Source of the DNA: Erythrophleum ivorense
Taxonomy: Eukaryota; Streptophyta; Magnoliopsida; Fabales; Fabaceae
Assembly (NCBI GenBank): GCA_026724425.1
Contig: JAIUCV010000009.1
Location: 20,907,823 to 20,971,822 of the forward strand
Reading direction: 5' to 3'
Length of the DNA: 64,000 nt
Program-made: the position numbers and the translations under genes
Shown here: in pieces, positions 24,068-36,755 of the stretch
How positions within the stretch are numbered: the stretch's first letter is position 1
Layout of the letters: every line of letters begins with the position of its first letter
Notes under the pieces: generated by a model
What the model saw: the letters and a program-made list of their open reading frames with translations, nothing else
Told to the model about the DNA's origin: nothing
Database searches by the model: none

Positions 24068-25394
24068 ACGTCCCTCCTCTGCTCAGATCTCCTCACCCAC
24101 TCTCTCACACATTGAAACAGAATTAAGAAGGGCTAAGAGTGGCGCACAAAAGGGGAGGCCAAGGAAGGAAGAAGAAGCCTTGAATAGGTATGAAAGTGTG
24201 TGTTTTCTTCCTTTTGTCTTTACAATAAATATTCCCCTCCTTCTCCTCCATATTTCCATGGGTTCAGAATGTATTTTGATGCTATTTTGGTTCTGGTCCA
24301 GCAAGGAGAAGTTAGGATTGGAGGGAAGGCTTGGGTGCAAGAGGAAGCCACTTGGAAGAGCAAGAATTTAAGGTAGGTTCCCATTCCTTTCCATGGCTTT
24401 TCTTGCACTTCTTGCTTGTTCTCCTCTATATGAATTTCGTGCAACCTAGAACCCATCCAAAGGGAGTTGAATTTTGACCATATCAAGGGAAGAACAAGTG
24501 ATTTAGAGTGTGGGAATTTAGAATAGACAAGTGGAAACAAAAAGGGAGCCTTAAAATTCAAGTTGGCACAACTTGGGGTTTTGAAATAAGTGATGAAATA
24601 TGATTTTTCCTAGAGGTATTCTAGCTTATGTAAGACATGGTTTGAGTCCCTTAGACCCCTAGGAAGTTACATATGTGACATTCCTTCCAAGAAAACAAAA
24701 CAAAGATCAAGGACTTTTTTCATGATGTATATCTCGGCCACACAAGGTCTGGTCACCTAGAGAGTGTTTTAATTTGTTCTAAGCCTAGAATGGGACTTCT
24801 TATGATGGTATAAGGTGGGAGGAACCCTTGGAAAAAATTTAAGAAGTCATGGATTAGGAGATAAGGCAATGGCTTCCATAATGTGACCTTATGAAGCAAC
24901 TTGTGTTTAGGCTTTTGTAAATGAATATGTAATGGCTCCAAGGACCTTAAATGAGGTCAAGAGGCCTAGAAATGAGAAGAGAATGGAGTCAAGAACTTGA
25001 ATCATGATGGTTGCTTCAATAGGCCATTTATGGAGCCATTATGTGACTTATGGAACCAAGTATGTTCTTGAGAGTAAATTGAATGCTTTAGCTTGTTTCA
25101 AGAATATAATTGAGTATTATTCATGATGTTTAGGCCAAGGAAACCAACCCCACCTTAGTGTTCTTGTGGAACCGAAAAAGGGAAGGAGTAAGGCAAAGTA
25201 AAGCTTGCATAGATAACAAGGTAGCTCTCTCTCTTTTCTCCCATGCATGAATGAATATCTACATTGTTTTTGAATGTGTGTATGAGTATTTTAAGCTATG
25301 AATTATATTTTAGTATGATGTCTATGTTCCATGGAACCATAGTATTGCACTATGTATTCAAATGATGCCTATAAATGTTACATGGTTTGCTTGA

Positions 25395-25575
25395 ATGTGG
25401 AGAGGCCAAGAACCTTCTATCTTCGGTGAGGATGAGCCAAGAACCCTTAGAAGTGGTTGAGACCAAGAGAAAGTCTCCCAAGAGCAAGGCTTAGTTCAAG
25501 GCCTTTGAGAAAAAGGGTGAGGCAAGTCCAAGAACTTTGAAGAAATTGGGTGAGGCTAATCCATTCATTTGGCAA
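25395..25575 (+). repeat. Minisatellite of A7
   Basis: About six units with CCAAGAACC(C/T)T and GGTGAGGATGAG-like blocks, the reverse complement of the arrays in the minus-strand copies. Confidence 0.7.
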
Positions 25576-28500
25576 GCCTAAGTATGTTATGTGTGCTTTG
25601 TGTAAATGCCAAGAATGTATTTTGCACCATTTTCTATATTGATATGCCATTCATGCATCCTTAACACTTGTATTACATTCTTTATGTATGATTGAATGGG
25701 AGATGAGCCATTGGGATTCCTAGAATCTCACTCCTCCCTCCCCATTACTTAATATGCCTAGGTGGATCAAGAGAGCAAGGAAATGGGAGCCACCACACTT
25801 GGAAGCAAGAAGATTAGCAATGGAGTTGTAACATATTTGTATTATAGCCATATGGTTGTCACATGATGTATCTCCATAATGTATATGATGTATGAGCTTA
25901 TGAATATTTGTAAAAGTATGGGTATATTGTATATGTATGAGAACTAGACCCATGTGAATGATATTTCATGAATTTGACTTAGATATGCCAAGTTATATAA
26001 GTATGGCTCTTGTGTATATCTTGGTGTGGATGAGTGAGATGATGGAATTTGGGTTATTAGCCCTTTGAGACATGTTTGATAGAGTATTTTAATGCTTTCC
26101 CACGTGTTCATGTGGCCATAGAATGAGAAGAGGCAAAAATGGACCCCTTGAGACCCCCTATGAAGCTTAAAAGGGCATTTTGCAACCCTATGTCACAAAC
26201 TGATCAAATGGACAAATTTCCACATAAAATTTGGCATGCATGTAGAGATCATCTAGAGTTTTTTGGGAAGCTAGAGTGCAGAATTTTTGGAGGTCTATGG
26301 AGTATTTGGTGAATTTTTGAAGTTAGGAATTTTTCTGATTTTGGTCAGTGTACTATAGCTTTGGTCCGAAAATGCATCTGTGTCAAACATAGGGCAAATG
26401 AGGTCCAATGGTCCTGAAATTTTACATGGAGAAACTAGACATGCACAGTGAGCTATAGAAACTAGAATCACCTCATTTTGAGGTCTAGAGAGAGAGAAAT
26501 GAATTTTTGAAGTTAGAACTCACTGTCAGTGACATAGCAGGACCCTCAGCACTGTTCCATCGCGTTTCTCCAGTTTAATGTCATTCTCTGGGTTTGGAGC
26601 TATTTTTCACTTAATTTAGACATCTGTAGCTTTCCATATTGATATAGTTTACTTGATTTTGAGTTTTTTGGAATTAGTTATGAATTTTTAAAATCCATAT
26701 CAGTAAGCTGTAGCAGAACTCAAGGGCAGCCGGACCTTTCATACTTTTCAGTTATCAAACACAGTACAGCTGGGTGTTTCATACCTGTAATTATTTTTAT
26801 CTTATAGTAGACATACAGATATTTCTGGAAAGCTATCATTTGCCTCGTTTTTATTTTTTTTTGAATTAATTATGATTTTCCAAAATCTGTCCCAGAAAAC
26901 TGAAAATTTGAAACCCGTGGCAAAAATTCTGATATGTGTTCCAAACCTCCAAACCCGAGTTTCTTGACCTAAATGGCTATGAATCTGATATTTTTTAATA
27001 TGTTACGGTCTAAGAGGAGTTAAGGATCAATTCATGGGCCTTGGAAGTGATTTAATGCTGAGTTAGAGGTTCTTAGTAGTGTGCTTCCTATTGTTATGTG
27101 TTGTATGTGCAAGTCAATTGTGTGAAAGGTTCAAGTAGTGCAAAATGGACCTCAAGAGCTTATGTAATGATATTCTTGCTTTGAATGAATGTTGTATGAA
27201 TATTATATGGACAACATTACTTAAACCAAAATGGGATTGAACAGTGTGGGTTTGTTTATGTGATTTCGGTCCATATGCTACGCTTTGTATGCAAGTCTGG
27301 TGTTTATTGCTTGAATGCTATGATATGAGTTTCTTGGGGTTAAGATATGACATAAGGCGCACAAGAAGGAGGAGAAAAGAAGGAGAAAAATAAAGAAGAG
27401 GTATAGATTTTCTTAGCTTTTTCATACTTTTTCTTTAGCAAACCTCTTCTTCTCCATTTCCCCTTTCTTTGCTATGGTTTTATTGAAGTTTTTGGATCTA
27501 TTTTAAGGGAAGAACAGAGAGGAAAATTCGGATTTGAAGGGATCAGGTCAAGGAAAGGAAGAAACAAACAAGAAATCAAGGAAAAACAAGGTAAAATCTC
27601 CATCCCATGATAGCTTTTTCCTCCCTCTCTCTCTTGTAGGTTTGACCACCTTAGGGAAGTCCAAGAGGGCTTGGATTTTCGGCAGAACCAAGGTGAATCC
27701 TAGAAAATTGGGTGTGGAGAATGAGAATATGCAAAGAAAATTAACAAAAAACCATTAATTTTCAAGATAACAAGTTAGCATTTCAAGTGCTTCACTAAAA
27801 ATCTGATTTGATGTAATTGTTCCTATGCCTAAATGAGTGTTTGGATGAGCTCTTGAGATCCCTAGAAGGCTCCTCACATGCATCTTCCATCAAGAAAACA
27901 AAGCAAACTCACTTGGTGCTCATATAGTGCATAGTTTCGAGCTAGACTAGATAAAACACCAAGGGATAGTTTTAATTTGTTCCAAGCTTATTTTTGAGTC
28001 ATATATGATGGAAGAGTATAAAAGGAAGCCTTAAAAAAATTTTAGAAGCCATGGATAGTGAGATGGTATCATAGGTTCCAAATTATGGCTTAAAGAAGTA
28101 ACACCTAGTTAGGCTTCTTGATTTGACTGTGTGATGATACCAAGATGTTTAAATGGAGTCAAGAATCATAAATGGATGGAGAGATTGGAGTCAAGATGAT
28201 GTTTTCTTAAGGTTGCTTCATTAAGTGCATTATGGAACCATAAAAGAGCCATATGAGTTACTTAGCTTTTTCTAGTGAATGTATGGCTTTAGAATTTGAT
28301 TCAAGAGTGTAATTGGCTTTCATATGATGTGTTTAGGCCAAGGGAAACAATTCTCATATCTTTGTAAGTGTAAGGCCGAATGAGAGGAATCAAGGTTCAA
28401 GGAAAAAGTGTGTAAATGCAAGCAAGGTAGCTCTCTCCACTTTTTTTTCATGCATGAATGTGTGCTTGCCTTGTCTTTAAATGTATGTATGTGTGTTTTA

Positions 28501-28599
28501 AGCCATGAAAAGTGTTCTAGCATGATTTCATATGCCATGGTACCATGGTGATGTTTTATGCATTTAAATGATGTTTCATATGCTTGCCTTGGTTTGCTT

Positions 28600-28770
28600 G
28601 AGTGTGGAGAAGCCAAGAACCCTCTAGCAATGGTGAGGATGAGCCAAGAACCCTTAAAATTAGTTGAGACAAAGTAAAGAGTTTCCCAAGAGTGAGGTTG
28701 CGTCAAAACCTTTTAGAGAAAATGGGTGAGGCAAGTCCAAAATCCATAAGAGAATGGGTGAGGCTAATTC
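28600..28770 (+). repeat. Minisatellite of A6
   Basis: Units with GCCAAGAACCC and GGTGAGGATGAG/GGGTGAGGC blocks, at the usual mid-LTR position. Confidence 0.7.
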
Positions 28771-30147
28771 ACTTACTTGGCAAGCCTATGTATATTTTCT
28801 ATGACTTGTTCAAATGCCAAGAATGCTTCTTGAATGATCATACATGTCATTATGCTCATGCATGCATTTTCAAGGCTTACATTGCATACTTTATGTGTGA
28901 TTGAAAGGGAGATGAGCTATTAAGATTCTTTGAATCTCATTCCCTCCTTTCCAATGTCTTAATATGCTAGGTGGAGCAAATGAACAAGGTAATGGAAGCC
29001 ACCAAGTTGGGAGATGAGAAATTCATATCAAAGTATCTAGAAATGCCTAGTTTTGTCTCTTTTGTGGCCATACACATGGCATATGATGTAATTTTATGAT
29101 GGAATTGTTACATAATCATTTGAACACGTGTAAATACTCATATGTATGATGTATGAATGAGAATTAATACCATATGCATGATATAGCATGATTTAGGTTT
29201 GGAATGGCAAGGATAGACTTATGCATTCTTGTGTATATCATGGGGTGGATGAGTGAGTTTGAGAAATCTGGGTTTGTGCACCTTTGAGACAAGTTTAGAA
29301 TGTCATTTTGGGGCATTCCCATGTGGACAAGTGGTCATGATTTCCTTGGAGCTCAAAATGGACCATTTGGACCCTTTGTAAGACTTAAAAGTGACCATTT
29401 CACAACCCAATGTCAAGATCCAACCAAATGAATGAATTTGCCCATGAAATTTGGCAACACATAGATCTTATCTAGAGTTTTGGAAAGCCAAATACCAGAT
29501 TATTTGGAGCTCTATGGAATTAATTGTGAATTTCCAAAGTTGGCATTTTTTTGTTGAACTGATGCTGGCATTGTTCATATGGTCAAAAGGTTAGGCTGTA
29601 TCATTCATAGGCCAAATGATGTCCAATGCTCATGAAATATTACAGGCATAAATTAGACATGATAAGCTTTCCATGGCCACCAAGATCACCTCAATTGGAC
29701 CTCTAAGCATGGAGATATGAATTTTTGAAGTTAGAGGACAGTATTAGTAATGATAGTTGACCTCTGGTATTGTTCCATATATTTCTAGTGGATAACTGCC
29801 TCTGTTGTAGTCTAGATTTATTTTTAGCATAAAGTATACATTTGTAGCTTTCTAGAATAGTATAGTGTTCTTAGTTTCTATTTTTCTAGAATTAGTTGTG
29901 ATTTTTCAAAATTCAGGCACAAAATCTAGAAATCCTACTTGAGGCTGCACACCATGTTTTTGAGTATACCATCCAATTGCACGAGTTCTATGCCACTTCT
30001 TCTGCTTTTTATGAGTTATATTTATTTGAATGTGAGAATGAAATGGATGACTCCATGTGGCCCATGGAACGCCAAATGAAAAAAATTACCAGTGACGTAA
30101 TGCAATTTAATTGTATTTTTTATGACTTTTTCTTGAGGAATTCATGT

Positions 30148-31693
30148 AGGCTTATAATCCTTTAGGAATTCCATCCACCTTCTCTGTCTCATGTTTAACT
30201 CCTTCTAGTCAAATAAGTACTTTAGGCTTTTGTAGTCTGTATATATTTCTATATTAGCACTATATAAGTGGTGCCTCTAGATCTTAAGAGCAAAGACCAT
30301 TGTTGCTAACTCTAGATCATAAATGAGAGTGTTTTCTTCATCTAGCCTCAACTATTTAGAGGCATAAGCTATCAGTCTAACTTTCTGTATCAAAACACAC
30401 CTTAACCCCTTCTTGGATACATCATTATGCACCATAAATGTTTCCTTTGGGTCAAGTATGATTAATACGAGGGCTGTGGTTAACCTATATTTCAACTCTT
30501 GAAAACTTTGCTCACACTTATCATCCCACTCAAATGGTCTATCTTTTCTATTAAGTTTGGTTAGTGGTGAGGCTATTTGGGAAAAGCCTTTTATGAACCT
30601 CCTATAGTAACCTACTAAACCTAGAAAACTTTTAATCTTTGTCACTGTCATAGGTCTTTCCCACTATAAAACTATTTCTATCTTATAAGGATCTACTGCA
30701 ACCCCTGACTAAGAAATAACATGACCTAGGAAATGCACCTCTCTAAGCTAAAACTCACACTTATTAAGTTTGGCATAAAGCTATTTTTATCTTAAAGTTC
30801 TCAGGACTATCTTCAAATACCTCTCATGCTCTTCTGGAGTTTCAAAATAAACAAGTATATCATCTATAAAGACCACAACCAACTGATCTAGATATGGTCT
30901 AAAGACTCTATTCATGTATGTAATCCATGAATATTGTAGGTGCATTTGTAATACCAAAGGGCATGACTGGAAATTCATAATATCCATATCTAGTCCTAAA
31001 TGCAGTCTTAGGGATATCCTTGGCCTTAACCCTCAACTGATGATATCTTGACCTTAAGTCTATCTTAAAAAATACTAATCTTCTGCTAACTAGCCTTGGA
31101 GGTTATCAATTCTAGGTAGAGGGTATTTATTTTTAATTCTGACTTTATTTAGTTCTTTGTAATCTATACAAAGCTCAAACTCCCATCCTTTTTCTTTACA
31201 AATAGGACTAGTTCTCCATAAAGTGAAACACTAGATCTAATAAAGCCCTTCTCTAGAAGTTCCTCTATTTGGTTCTTTAACTCTACTAATTTTGGTGGAA
31301 CTATTTATAAGGTGCTTTAAATATTAGTTTTACTCTAGGAACTAGGTTAATAGAGAACTCTACTTCTGCTTCAAGTGGTAACCCTCTAATTTCTGTGGGA
31401 AATACCTCAGGAAATTCTCTAACTATAGGTATCTCTTCTAAAACCTTTTCTACCTTAACTTGAACAAAAAAGAACACTAAAAATCCTTAGCACATTTTCA
31501 TCAAACATCTCTTAGCCTGGCTGATAGTCAAAAATGCCAATTCAGCCCTAGTACAAGGTATTATTCCACAAGATGGCATAGATATAGTCTTTCGGATACA
31601 ATCAAGTTCAACATTGTTTGTAGACATCCATTCATGCCACTAATAACATCAATCTCAACAAATGGCATATATATCAAATCAAGTGTAGTATAG
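30148..31693 (-). pseudogene. pol: Element D protease end, reverse transcriptase and RNase H
   Basis: Reverse transcriptase copies element RNA into DNA; RNase H removes the RNA strand. In minus order: protease tail (about 31,688-31,550), linker with EFPEVFPTEIRGLPLEAEVE (about 31,420), RT palm with the catalytic FIDD at 30859-30870 followed by ILVY and TPEEHERYL, thumb with KIKSFLGLVGYYRRFI (30,640), and RNase H with KEL-MRQRRW near 30,200. These blocks are diagnostic of Ty3/gypsy pol. Frameshifts and stops occur throughout, for instance within the RT fingers (about 31,100-31,250). The 5' side is cut by LTR A8, and the 3' side ends at LTR A6 with a short loss before integrase. The longest open parts are 30352-30651 and 30787-30987. 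Confidence 0.9.
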
Positions 31694-33299
31694 TGTAACA
31701 CCATATATTCTAGCTTATTTCATAACATTCTCATACTTTACATCATCAATTCCATGAAGGAGTAAGGAAAAGGGATTGAAAATAATACATTTCTTTGCGT
31801 TGCGTCGTGTATAAAAATTCTATTCAATTTCACGTAGACCATGTGAGCTCATACATCACATTCACATATTTAATTACATGAATACAGCTCATTTGCATCA
31901 TCAAAAGTGACCTACATCTTGTGGAAACTAAAGGGGAGCATAAAATACTTATACATATTTTTGGCTAGATTTTCAGTTTTTCTATCACAAATTGGGAAAT
32001 TCATAATTAAATCCAAAAAATTTGAAAGAAAACAAAACTTACCATTCTAGAAAGCTCTAGATGTCTACCCCATGGTTAAAATAATTTTAGCTCATGAATC
32101 ATTAAGGGGGGAATGTTTGACATCTGAAAAGCCACTGAGGTCGCTGTTGTCTAGGCTACTGGGTCAAATTACTGATATGAAATTTCAAAATTCATAACTA
32201 ATTCTATAAAATTTAAATCACACACATTAGGTCATTCTAGAAAGCCATAGATGTTAACTATATGAGAAAAATATTTCCAAAATGAAATAGGTACTTTTAG
32301 TCATTGAAAATCTATAAAATAGTAATTAGACTCAGGGAGCACTACTGCTATTGATAGCAAACTTCAAAATTGCATAACTCTTTGCTCAGACCTCCAAATG
32401 AGGTGATCTTGGTGGCCACATAAATGACCTCTAGTTTATGCTTGTAAAATTTCACAACCATTGGACACCATTTGCCCATCGGATGACACAGAGCACAAAT
32501 CTACTAGTGTGAACAATGCATATACCAGAATCAATTGAAAATCTCAACTTTGAAAATTCATAACTAATTCTATAGAGCTCCATTTTTGCTGCACTTTATC
32601 TTCCCGAAAAGCTCTCAATGAGCTCTACATGTTTGCTAAATTTCATGGAGAAATTCCTTCATTTGGTTAGAATGTACCATAGGGTGCCATTTGGGTCATT
32701 TTAATGGTGCAAAAGTGTGCAAAATGGCTCCCAAGGTTCTTGTGGCCACTTGAGCACGTGGGAATGGCCCAAAAAGACTCCCCAAACTTGTCTTAAAGGT
32801 GTGGAAACTCAAAACACAAAATCTCATCCTTCATCCTCAAGCCATTTATGCTAAGACATATGTACTTGCAATGGCCATTCAATACCCAAAAGTTGCTATA
32901 CATTTTATTTATCATCAAAGTTCATACATACATCATCTATTAGGGTAATTATACATATTTTATTCATTGTCTATCAATTCTATCAAAAGATTACATTATA
33001 TCCCATTCCTTTGGTTACAACATCAATAACATTAAGAGCTTTATGATCAAGGCTTCATCTTCCCACTTGGTGGCTGCCATTTCCTTGTTCATTGGCTCCA
33101 CCTAGCATATTAAGATATTGGAGAGGATGGAGTGAGATTCAAAGAATCCCAATAGCTCATCTCCCATCCAATCATGCATAAAGAATATAATACAAGTATT
33201 AAGGATGCATGCATGGCATACTAACATTGAAAATGGTGCAAATACATTCTTGGCATTTACACAAAGCACACATAACATACTTAGGTTTGCCAAATGATT

Positions 33300-33470
33300 G
33301 GATTAGCCTCACCCACTTTCTTTAAGGTTCTTGGATTTGCCTCACCCTTTTTCTCAAAGGCCTTGAGCTAAGCCTTACTCTTGGGAGACTTTATCTTAGT
33401 CTCAACCACTTCTAAGGGCTCTTGGCTCATCCTCACTAAAGATAGAAGGTTCTTGGCCTCTCCACATTCA
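33300..33470 (-). repeat. Minisatellite of A8
   Basis: Units with CCTCACCCA and TTCTTGGATTTG/TCTTGGCTCAT blocks, in the middle of the LTR. Confidence 0.7.
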
Positions 33471-34959
33471 AGCAAACCAATGCAAACATTCTAGGCATCA
33501 TTTGAATACATAATGCAATACTATGGTTCCATGGAATATAGGCATCATACTAAAAAACAATTCATAGCTTAAAATGCATATACACATATTCAAAGACAAT
33601 GTAAACATTCATTCATGCATGGGAGAAAAGAGAGAGAGCTACCTTGCTTGCATTTACACACATTTTCCTTAAGCCTTGAGTCCTCTCCCTTAACCTCTTA
33701 CACCCAAGAAGGTGGAGATCATTTCTCTTAGCCTAGACACACCAAAAGAAACATGAATTACTTATGGGAACAAGCCTTGGCATTATACACACTTTACATG
33801 ATGCTACTTTGGTTTATGGATCCATTATGCTTCCATAAGGCACTTAATGAAGCAACTACAAAAATTCATGATCTTCACTCCCTTCTCTCCTTTAATCTAT
33901 GATTCTTGACTCCATTTAGACCCCTTGGAGTCATCACACAATTATTTTAAGGAGCCTAGCTAGGAGTTGCTTTATTATGCTACATTATGGAGCCTACACC
34001 ACCATGTCACTATCTATGGCTTCTAGATTTTTTCCAAGGGTTCCTCCGACCTTCTACAATCATATGAAGTCTCAAACCAAGGTTAGAATAAATTAAAACA
34101 CTCTCTAACCCCTCCATCTGTCCTAGGCTGACATTATGGAAGCATTTGGGGTTCAAGGGGTTTTCAATTTTTCCTTGATGGGAGAGCCACTTGAGAGGCT
34201 TTTTAGAGGTCTTAAAAGCATAATGGAACATTTAAATAGCCAAGAAAATTCATAGATTAAATCAGTTTTTACAATTTCTTCAAATACACACTTTTCCAAC
34301 TTAAATTTCATTAGTTTTTCTTGCAATTTCTTTGCTTTCTTGGATGGGAGGTGCATGTGGAAAGCTCTCCAAGGGTCTTAGGAACTCATACAAACATTCA
34401 CATAGGCTTGAGAACTCTTAGATAAAATCATATTTTTGCCTATCTCTTTCAATCCCTAACTTCCCATTCCTAGTTCTCTTTTGCTTCTTAATTAATTCCA
34501 TTTGTATCTTCCTAATCGTCACATTATAGAACCCCTAATTCTACGTTAATATGGTCAGAATTTTTCTCCTATGGAATGGGCCTTAAGGTGAGCAAAAATT
34601 CCATAGAGGAAGCAACCAAGGAGAAGCAACAAAATAAAAAGGAATACCTTAGTTTCTTATTTCCTTTAAAGCCTCTTTCACTTGTTGTAAAATCCTCCTT
34701 GAATTCCTACTCTTCTCCCTCTAAAATAGACCCAAAAATAGCCCTACTTCATCAAAACAAAACTATAGAAAGGAAGGTGGGAAGGAGGAGAAGAGAGTTT
34801 CTAAAGAGAGAACTAGAAAAAGTCTTGATTTCCATACCTTTTCTTCTTGGTTTTTCTCCCTCCTTGAGCTCTCTCCTAGTGCATCTCTCTTCTCTGGCTT
34901 CTCTCTCTAGTTTGGGCAGAATGAAGGGTCTGTTATGATGAAGGAGAAGGGGGATGCTT

Positions 34960-34970
34960 CATATATCAAA
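34960..34970 (-). promoter_or_regulatory. TATA-like box of LTR A8
   Basis: Minus strand TTTGATATATGAAGCATCCC, a diverged version of the family core promoter at about 580 bp into the LTR. Confidence 0.45.
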
Positions 34971-35544
34971 AGGAGATACATAAAAGCTTTTTAAAAATGC
35001 CACTTTTGTCATTCATTTTTGGCTAATTCATTTTAAACTTATTTTAGCTCCTTTTTTAGAATCATATTTTCCATTATGAAATTTAGGTCCTCAATCTTAT
35101 AAAATGCCTTTGGAATCACTCAATTTGGAGCTAAAACTTTTCTGAACGATCCGATCAAAGTTCAGGCTCACTGCTATTGGAAAACATATACCGAAGGGGC
35201 TTTAACTATCCCGGGGCTTCCCATGGTTTTCAGGGTCTCTGAGAACCTTGGAGAACTCAAAAATTTTATTTAAAAAGGCTTCCTGTGAGTTTTTCAAAAA
35301 GTGCCCATATTTACAAAAATGCCACTGGCCTTTCAGGAAATTTTTTGAATCACTTCGGCCCTGTTTTCTTGGCAACTCAAGGCTCAAATCCTCATTTTCT
35401 ATTATTTAGAATTTTATCATAATTTTATTTGGCCCCAATTCCTTCTATTTTGCGGACTTTCTTTTTGTATCTGGTTCATTTCTGATGTTTATGTAGAAAT
35501 CGAACATTGCGTTTCTCATGTTTACAGAAGGACTGAATGTTACA

Positions 35545-36230
35545 TATAGCATTGGTTAAACTAAATGACACAATTCAAACAAACATGAGAGGTTGTTACA
35601 TGATTTCTTGTAGAGGTAGACATGGGTAGATCATATAGTAATGTACTAAGTACCAGACCTAGCCTCCTAGCATAGTCATAAGATATGAATGAATGACTAG
35701 CACCTAAGTCAAACATAGCATATACAGTGCAATCATTGACTTAAATCGTACCTTGGATCAAGTTAGGTGACTGATTGGCCTCCCACTGAGTGAGTGCAAA
35801 AAACTCCCCCTATGTCTACAACTTGGAAGCAGGTGCTCCTTCCTTTCTTTGTTGGCACTCTCTAGCCATGTGTCCTAGCATCCCATACATGAAGTAAACA
35901 TTCTGTCCAGCTAGGCACAATCTATTTCCATGGTTCTTGCCACATTGTTGACATGTTGTGCTCTGTGAACTTCCTTAGCTAGGATAGCTCGACTTCTTGG
36001 TTTTCTTCTTGCACCAAGGCTTCTGGACACCTTTCTTGCTACCACTGCTAATAAACTCTTCTTCATAGGGTCCTCTTAACCTCTAAGATCTCCTTCCTGC
36101 TTTGCATACTTTTAAATCTCTAAATTTCCCACTTTATTTGTGGCTCGGTCTCTTTTTCATTTTTAGCTTTACACTTATAATGGAATAGAGCCTCACTTAC
36201 TTGTCTTAAAAATATCATATAAACATATCA
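35545..36230 (-). pseudogene. gag: Element D gag C-terminus and protease, broken
   Basis: In minus order: a basic gag tail (KKGVQKPWCKKKTKKS, about 36,010), a first zinc knuckle CQQCGKNHGNRLC (about 35,940), a second knuckle reduced to YGMLGHMAREC with its first two cysteines lost (about 35,880), then the protease block AMFDLGASHSFIS at about 35,715. The catalytic triplet is Asp-Leu-Gly instead of Asp-Ser-Gly (codons at 35702-35710). Double knuckles with this spacing are typical of Del/Tekay-type gypsy gag. Stops occur between the domains. The rest of gag and the 5' LTR are missing: similarity fades near 36,230, just before LTR fragment A9. The left side is cut by A8. Confidence 0.85.
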
Positions 36231-36755
36231 TCAACATTTAATATTCATAACTACTTCTCTTAAGCCTTTATAACTTTTATCTATACTTTAGACCACTTAA
36301 GTGCACTTAAAACCCCTTTTTACACAGTTTGAATAATGCATGCTTATTTAGTGGCAATGTAACCATCTAAAGTGCTAAAATTTTACCATATTTAAGGGCC
36401 TAAATGTATGAAATGCCTTTTGGATTTTAGCTCCCCATGATTGAATTTTAAGACTATCTATAGTCCAAGAATCTGTTGAACAACTTCCTAACTCTTTAAG
36501 ACTATCAAAGAGTTAGGCCCTGTTTTCTTGGCCGAATTAGGTTCATAAAACCTTAATTTAGGAATTTCAAGTGTTCAATTAATTATAGGCTTAGATTCTT
36601 GTTCCTTGCATCATAAAAAAATATAAATATACTAATTAGGAATGGAAAATAACATGGTTAGCCATTGAAGTAGCCTAGGCTAAACCATTCCATAACATGG
36701 TCTAAATTTGCTTCTTTTCATGATTCAAGGAAAAACTAATGTTAGATATAAAATT
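36231..36755 (-). mobile_element. A9, first part: truncated family A LTR
   Basis: From about 36,450 the sequence matches A12 at 49,850-50,140 (shared GGAATGGAAAATAACATGG and AACTAATGTTAGATAT). The stretch 36231-36450 I cannot assign to D or A with confidence. A9 is interrupted by A10 and resumes at 40285. Its distal part, including the minisatellite, is missing. Confidence 0.6.

Larger units (their letters stand above)
23484..27352 (+). mobile_element. A7: intact family A solo LTR in A6
   Basis: It starts TGTAACATCCGGTCC and ends AAGATATGACA, 3,869 bp, with perfect duplications TAAGG (23479-23483 and 27353-27357). It is inserted in the leader of A6, about 80 bp past the A6 TATA box. It has the edge boxes, a TATA-like box at 24059, the minisatellite at 25395-25575, the GGGAGATGAGCCATTGGG block at about 25,700, and a distal kilobase of repeated modules. 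The last 300 bp differ most from other copies. This is one of the two longest copies. Confidence 0.88.
22813..30147 (+). mobile_element. A6: family A LTR inside element D pol, hosting A7
   Basis: It starts TGTAATATTCGG at 22813 and is split by A7 (23484-27352), resuming at 27358. It covers the promoter region, leader modules, minisatellite (28600-28770), the GGGAGATGAGCTATT block at about 28,908 and the distal modules. Compared with A11, the last roughly 75 bases are missing: the LTR stops near 30,147 next to the RNase H frame of D. Element D also lacks a short piece there, and no duplication matches ATCAA at 22808-22812, so a small deletion removed the junction. Confidence 0.8.
31694..35544 (-). 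mobile_element. A8: intact family A solo LTR in element D
   Basis: In plus coordinates it starts TGTAACACCATATATTC and ends ACTGAATGTTACA, 3,851 bp, with perfect duplications TATAG (31689-31693 and 35545-35549). The 7-base ends TGTAACA/TGTTACA are exact inverted repeats. The element D frame on each side belongs to the same protease, so this is an insertion into pol. It holds the minisatellite at 33300-33470 and a TATATGA-type box at 34960-34970. With both ends, a perfect duplication and no nested insertion, it is a good reference copy for the family. Confidence 0.92.

Noticed and set aside
28320..28706. Longest open frame of the window (128 codons, minus strand)
   Set aside because: It lies in LTR A6 across the minisatellite, is antisense to the LTR, has no recognisable domain, and is broken in other copies.
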